NCBI GenBank assembly: GCA_910584205.1
Contig: CAJUAA010000028.1
Location: 1-58,640 of the forward strand
Source: an uncultured Lachnospiraceae bacterium
GTDB taxonomy: Bacteria > Bacillota > Clostridia > Lachnospirales > Lachnospiraceae
Reading direction: 5' to 3'
Length of the DNA stretch: 58,640 nucleotides
The translations under genes were made by a program, and so were the position numbers. Positions within the stretch are counted from its first letter, which is position 1. The number at the start of each line of letters is the position of its first letter. The notes beneath the pieces are model-generated. The model worked only from the letters and a program-made list of their open reading frames with translations. It ran no database searches and was not told where the DNA came from. Positions 58,436 to 58,640 of this stretch are shown piece after piece.

Positions 58436-58640
58436 ATGAGAGAGTCAATCCATAAATATTTCCAGGTCGGCACCATCCGCTGGATGTCCTTTCCGAAGAT
58501 GGGCGTCCTGGAATCCATAAAGAGGATCGCATCAGACGATTATTTTGATGCCATCGAGATTACAAAATGTAAGGACGAGGAAGAGAGAGCGGCGGTGAAG
58601 AAGCTTCTGGAGCAGTCCCATCTGAAGGTGTGCTACGGCG
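58436..58640 (+). CDS. TIM-barrel sugar isomerase/epimerase-like protein, 5' part
   Basis: The first 68 codons are present and the gene runs out of the window. The start MRESIHKYFQVGTIRWMSFP and SIKRIASDDYFDAIEITKCK suggest a xylose-isomerase-like TIM barrel (sugar phosphate isomerase/epimerase, AP endonuclease 2 family). The site CAGGAGGCAGAAAAC is very good. It is the next gene after the transketolase pair, so it probably supplies or converts one of the intermediates. The family call is moderate because the catalytic part is missing. Confidence 0.65.
   Translation, partial: MRESIHKYFQVGTIRWMSFPKMGVLESIKRIASDDYFDAIEITKCKDEEERAAVKKLLEQSHLKVCYG

Noticed and set aside
46575..58640. Assignment to the sulfoquinovose transketolase or D-apiose pathway
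   Set aside because: Split transketolase and kinase fit in part, but the TRAP importer, LarA-like enzyme and two zinc dehydrogenases do not match those pathways as I know them, so no named pathway is claimed.

Overview
The window looks like chromosome of a gut-type Clostridia, most likely Lachnospiraceae. It has moderate-to-high GC, AAGGAGG ribosome binding sites, TTGACA/TATAAT promoters with 17-bp spacers, many ABC and TRAP sugar-uptake lipoproteins, a feoA-feoA-feoB operon with a Cys-rich small protein, and a Sua5-upp-dCMP deaminase backbone block. No phage structural genes, intact insertion sequences, rRNA or CRISPR arrays were seen. This placement is inferred from gene content and style.

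Layout. 1-3.2 kb: the 3' end of a tRNA-Asn with a tiny PrgI-like conjugation remnant, a ROK regulator divergent from an SDR dehydrogenase, a deletion chimera of an FGGY kinase and a PTS EIIA, and tRNA-Cys. 3.5-7.2 kb: three small lipoproteins, one small conserved protein, and a string of decayed gene pieces. 7.2-9.0 kb: a PadR-DUF2812 pair behind a clear self-regulated promoter. 9.1-12.7 kb: a ferrous iron uptake operon behind a Fur-like box. 12.8-17.9 kb: a class B penicillin-binding protein, a DUF2325 protein, a flavoredoxin-like protein and a LysM/G5/M23 peptidase.

17.9-46 kb is mainly sugar catabolism. A minus-strand operon (phosphotriesterase-like hydrolase, shikimate-dehydrogenase-like enzyme, cupin sugar-phosphate isomerase, hydroxyacid dehydrogenase) is divergent from a GntR/UTRA regulator and flanked by an IclR gene. 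Next comes a LacI-controlled operon (aldo/keto reductase, FGGY kinase, ketose 3-epimerase, complete ABC transporter, VOC protein). A second module follows with a close paralogue of the GntR regulator, an SDR, another FGGY kinase, another ABC transporter and a DeoC-like aldolase. The two GntR-linked control regions share an AGATAATTATCT-like operator, so the modules may be co-regulated. Then come metA, a frameshifted uxaA with a possible uxaB stub, the housekeeping block Sua5-upp-dCMP deaminase, and a 35-bp tandem repeat.

46.3-58.6 kb holds the most interesting system. An RpiR regulator precedes a dehydrogenase, a class I aldolase and an FGGY kinase. These are followed by a TRAP transporter (P, Q, M), a LarA-family (lactate racemase-like) enzyme, a second zinc dehydrogenase, an FCD-type GntR regulator, a split transketolase and a TIM-barrel isomerase cut by the window end. 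RpiR-type palindromes and FCD-GntR-type palindromes mark its promoters. The likely logic is uptake of an acidic or polyol-like sugar derivative, epimerisation and oxidation, phosphorylation, then cleavage by aldolase and transketolase. The substrate cannot be named from sequence.
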